DNA of 64,000 bases from Streptomyces sp. NBC_01214 (GTDB taxonomy: Bacteria; Actinomycetota; Actinomycetes; Streptomycetales; Streptomycetaceae): contig NZ_JAPEOS010000001.1 in the NCBI RefSeq assembly GCF_026340975.1, positions 3,567,001 through 3,631,000 of the forward strand. The letters are read 5' to 3'. The translations under genes were made by a program, and so were the position numbers. This document shows positions 62,610-64,000 of this stretch, one piece after another. Within the stretch, counting starts at the first letter, position 1, and the number at the start of each line of letters is the position of its first letter. The notes below the pieces were generated by a model that made no database searches, had not been told where the DNA came from, and was given only the letters and a program-made list of their open reading frames with translations.

Positions 62610-64000
62610 TCAGAGCGCTCCGAGTTCGCCGACCGAGGTGACCCGGATGACGGCCCGGCCCTCCTCGTCGGAGGCGGCCAGGTCGACCTCGGCGCTGATG
62701 CCCCAGCCATGGTCCCCGTTGGGGTCCGCGAAGGTCTGGCGGACGCGCCACAGGCCGTGCGCCGGGTCCTCCTCGATCTGCAAGAGCTTCGGGCCGCGCG
62801 CGTCGGGTCCGGTGCCCAGGTCGACGTATTCGTCCCAGTACCCGTCCAGGGCCTCGCCCCAGGCATCCGCGTCCCAGCCGGACTCGGCGTCCAGCTCGCC
62901 CAGCACGTTGACGTGGTCGAGGGCGGCCAGCTCCACCCGGCGGAACATGGCGTTGCGGACCAGGACGCGGAAGGCGCGCGCGTTCGCGGTGACCGGCTTG
63001 ACCTGGTCGGCCTTCTCCTGGGCCTGCTCCGCCGTCTCCACCTCCGGGTTCGCCAGCTGCTCCCACTCGTCCAGCAGGCTGGAGTCGACCTGGCGGACCA
63101 GCTCGCCGAGCCATTCGATCAGGTCCTGGAGGTCCTCCGACTTGAGGTCGTCGGGGATGGTGTGGTCCAGCGCCTTGAACGCGCTCGCCAGGTAGCGCAG
63201 CACGATGCCCTCCGTACGGGCCAGCTCGTAGAAGGAGGTGAACTCGGTGAAGGTCATCGCGCGCTCGTACATGTCGCGGATGATCGACTTCGGGGAGACC
63301 GGGTGGTCGCGCACCCACGGGTGGCTCTTGGCGTACACGTCGTAGGCATGGGAGAGCAGCTCTTCGAGCGGCTTGGGATAGGTGACGTCCTGGAGCCGCT
63401 CCATCCGCTCCTCGTACTCGATCCCGTCGGCCTTCATCTGGCCGACCTGGATGCCGCGTTCCTTGTTCTGCTGGGCGGCCAGGATCTGCCGCGGGTCGTC
63501 CAGCGTGGACTCCACGACCGAGACCATGTCCAACGCGTAGGAGGGGGACTCCGGGTCCAACAGGTCGAAGGAGGCCAGGGCGAAGGTGGACAGCGGCTGG
63601 TTGAGCGCGAAGTCCTGCTGGAGGTCGACGGTGAGCCGGATGGTGCGGCCCTCCGCGTCCGGGGCGTCGAGCTTCTCGACCACACCGCCGTCCAGCAGCG
63701 AGCGGTAGATCGCGAAGGCCCGGCGGATGTGCCGCAGCTGCGCCTTGCGGGGCTCGTGGTTGTCCTCCAGCAGGTGGCGCATCGCCTGGAAGGCGTCGCC
63801 GGGCCGGGCGATGACCGACAGCAGCATGATGTTGGTGACCTTGAAGCGCGACGTGAGCGCCTCCGGGTCGGCGGCGATGAGCTTCTCGAACGTGGTGTCC
63901 GACCAAGCGACGAAGCCCTCGGGGGCCTTCTTGCGCACCACCTTGCGGCGCTTCTTCGGATCGTCGCCCGCCTTCGCGAGCGCCTTCTCGTTCTCGATGA
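62610..64000 (-). CDS. DEAD/DEAH-box helicase, DUF3516 C-terminal part (start beyond window)
   Basis: The frame is open from 62610 to the window edge, giving about 463 residues. It starts with IENEKALAKAGDDPKKRRKVV and contains KKAPEGFVAWSDTTFEKLI, RYLASAFKALDHTIPDDLKSE and the C-terminal DEEGRAVIRVTSVGELGAL, which together are DUF3516, the C-terminal half of a large actinobacterial helicase. The motor domains lie outside the window. Role in RNA or DNA unwinding is inferred from the family. Confidence 0.9.
   Translation of the reverse strand, partial: IENEKALAKAGDDPKKRRKVVRKKAPEGFVAWSDTTFEKLIAADPEALTSRFKVTNIMLLSVIARPGDAFQAMRHLLEDNHEPRKAQLRHIRRAFAIYRSLLDGGVVEKLDAPDAEGRTIRLTVDLQQDFALNQPLSTFALASFDLLDPESPSYALDMVSVVESTLDDPRQILAAQQNKERGIQVGQMKADGIEYEERMERLQDVTYPKPLEELLSHAYDVYAKSHPWVRDHPVSPKSIIRDMYERAMTFTEFTSFYELARTEGIVLRYLASAFKALDHTIPDDLKSEDLQDLIEWLGELVRQVDSSLLDEWEQLANPEVETAEQAQEKADQVKPVTANARAFRVLVRNAMFRRVELAALDHVNVLGELDAESGWDADAWGEALDGYWDEYVDLGTGPDARGPKLLQIEEDPAHGLWRVRQTFADPNGDHGWGISAEVDLAASDEEGRAVIRVTSVGELGAL

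Overview
The window looks like a chromosome segment from a Streptomyces or a very close relative. GC content is very high with strong third-position bias, many genes start with GTG or TTG, and several families typical of streptomycetes are present: a CvnABCD conservon, SAV_915, DUF6397, DUF6571 and an MHYT protein. I saw no rRNA, tRNA, CRISPR array or intact insertion sequence.

Region 1 (1-24 kb) is a potassium and cation homeostasis island. It holds a CPA1 Na+/H+ antiporter (partial), a KdpD-like kinase, an RCK-pore-RCK channel-like protein, and a full kdp locus on the minus strand read as small TM peptide, kdpF, kdpA, kdpB, kdpC, hairpin, kdpE, kdpD. It continues with a second kdpF next to a DUF4118-GAF sensor without a kinase, two KimA-like permeases, and a second KdpB without KdpA or KdpC. 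A short element containing CGTCAAG recurs in the gaps of this region and of the next ones.

Region 2 (19.4-29.8 kb) contains two paralogous cassettes made of an SDR-like protein, a tiny basic bL37-like ORF (intact in one, decayed in the other), a strong hairpin and a GNAT-like protein. Both SDRs have Gln where the catalytic Lys should be. The second cassette continues into an alpha/beta hydrolase and a small hypothetical gene through ATGA overlaps.

Region 3 (29.8-42.3 kb) is a decaying accessory stretch. It carries a DUF6571/WXG-like secretion-type cluster with a nonsense-interrupted paralogous fragment, a PadR-DUF1048-DUF1048-ABC exporter unit, a MerR regulator gene with two in-frame stops, an extra lysA paired with SAV_915, and frameshifted remains of folP and probably malate synthase.

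Region 4 (42.3-54 kb) has an ExaC-like aldehyde dehydrogenase with its GAF regulator, a SWIM-zinc-finger/SNF2 helicase pair, an isolated polyprenyl synthase, an MpaB-type oxygenase and a methyltransferase. Region 5 (54-61 kb) is an extended conservon: MHYT sensor, CvnA kinase, CvnB, CvnC, CvnD, a PPOX-fold protein and a second CvnB paralogue. The window ends with DUF6397, YchJ-like and TesB genes and the C-terminal part of a DUF3516 helicase.

Gene starts were chosen from Shine-Dalgarno matches and family alignment recalled from memory. No database search was run.
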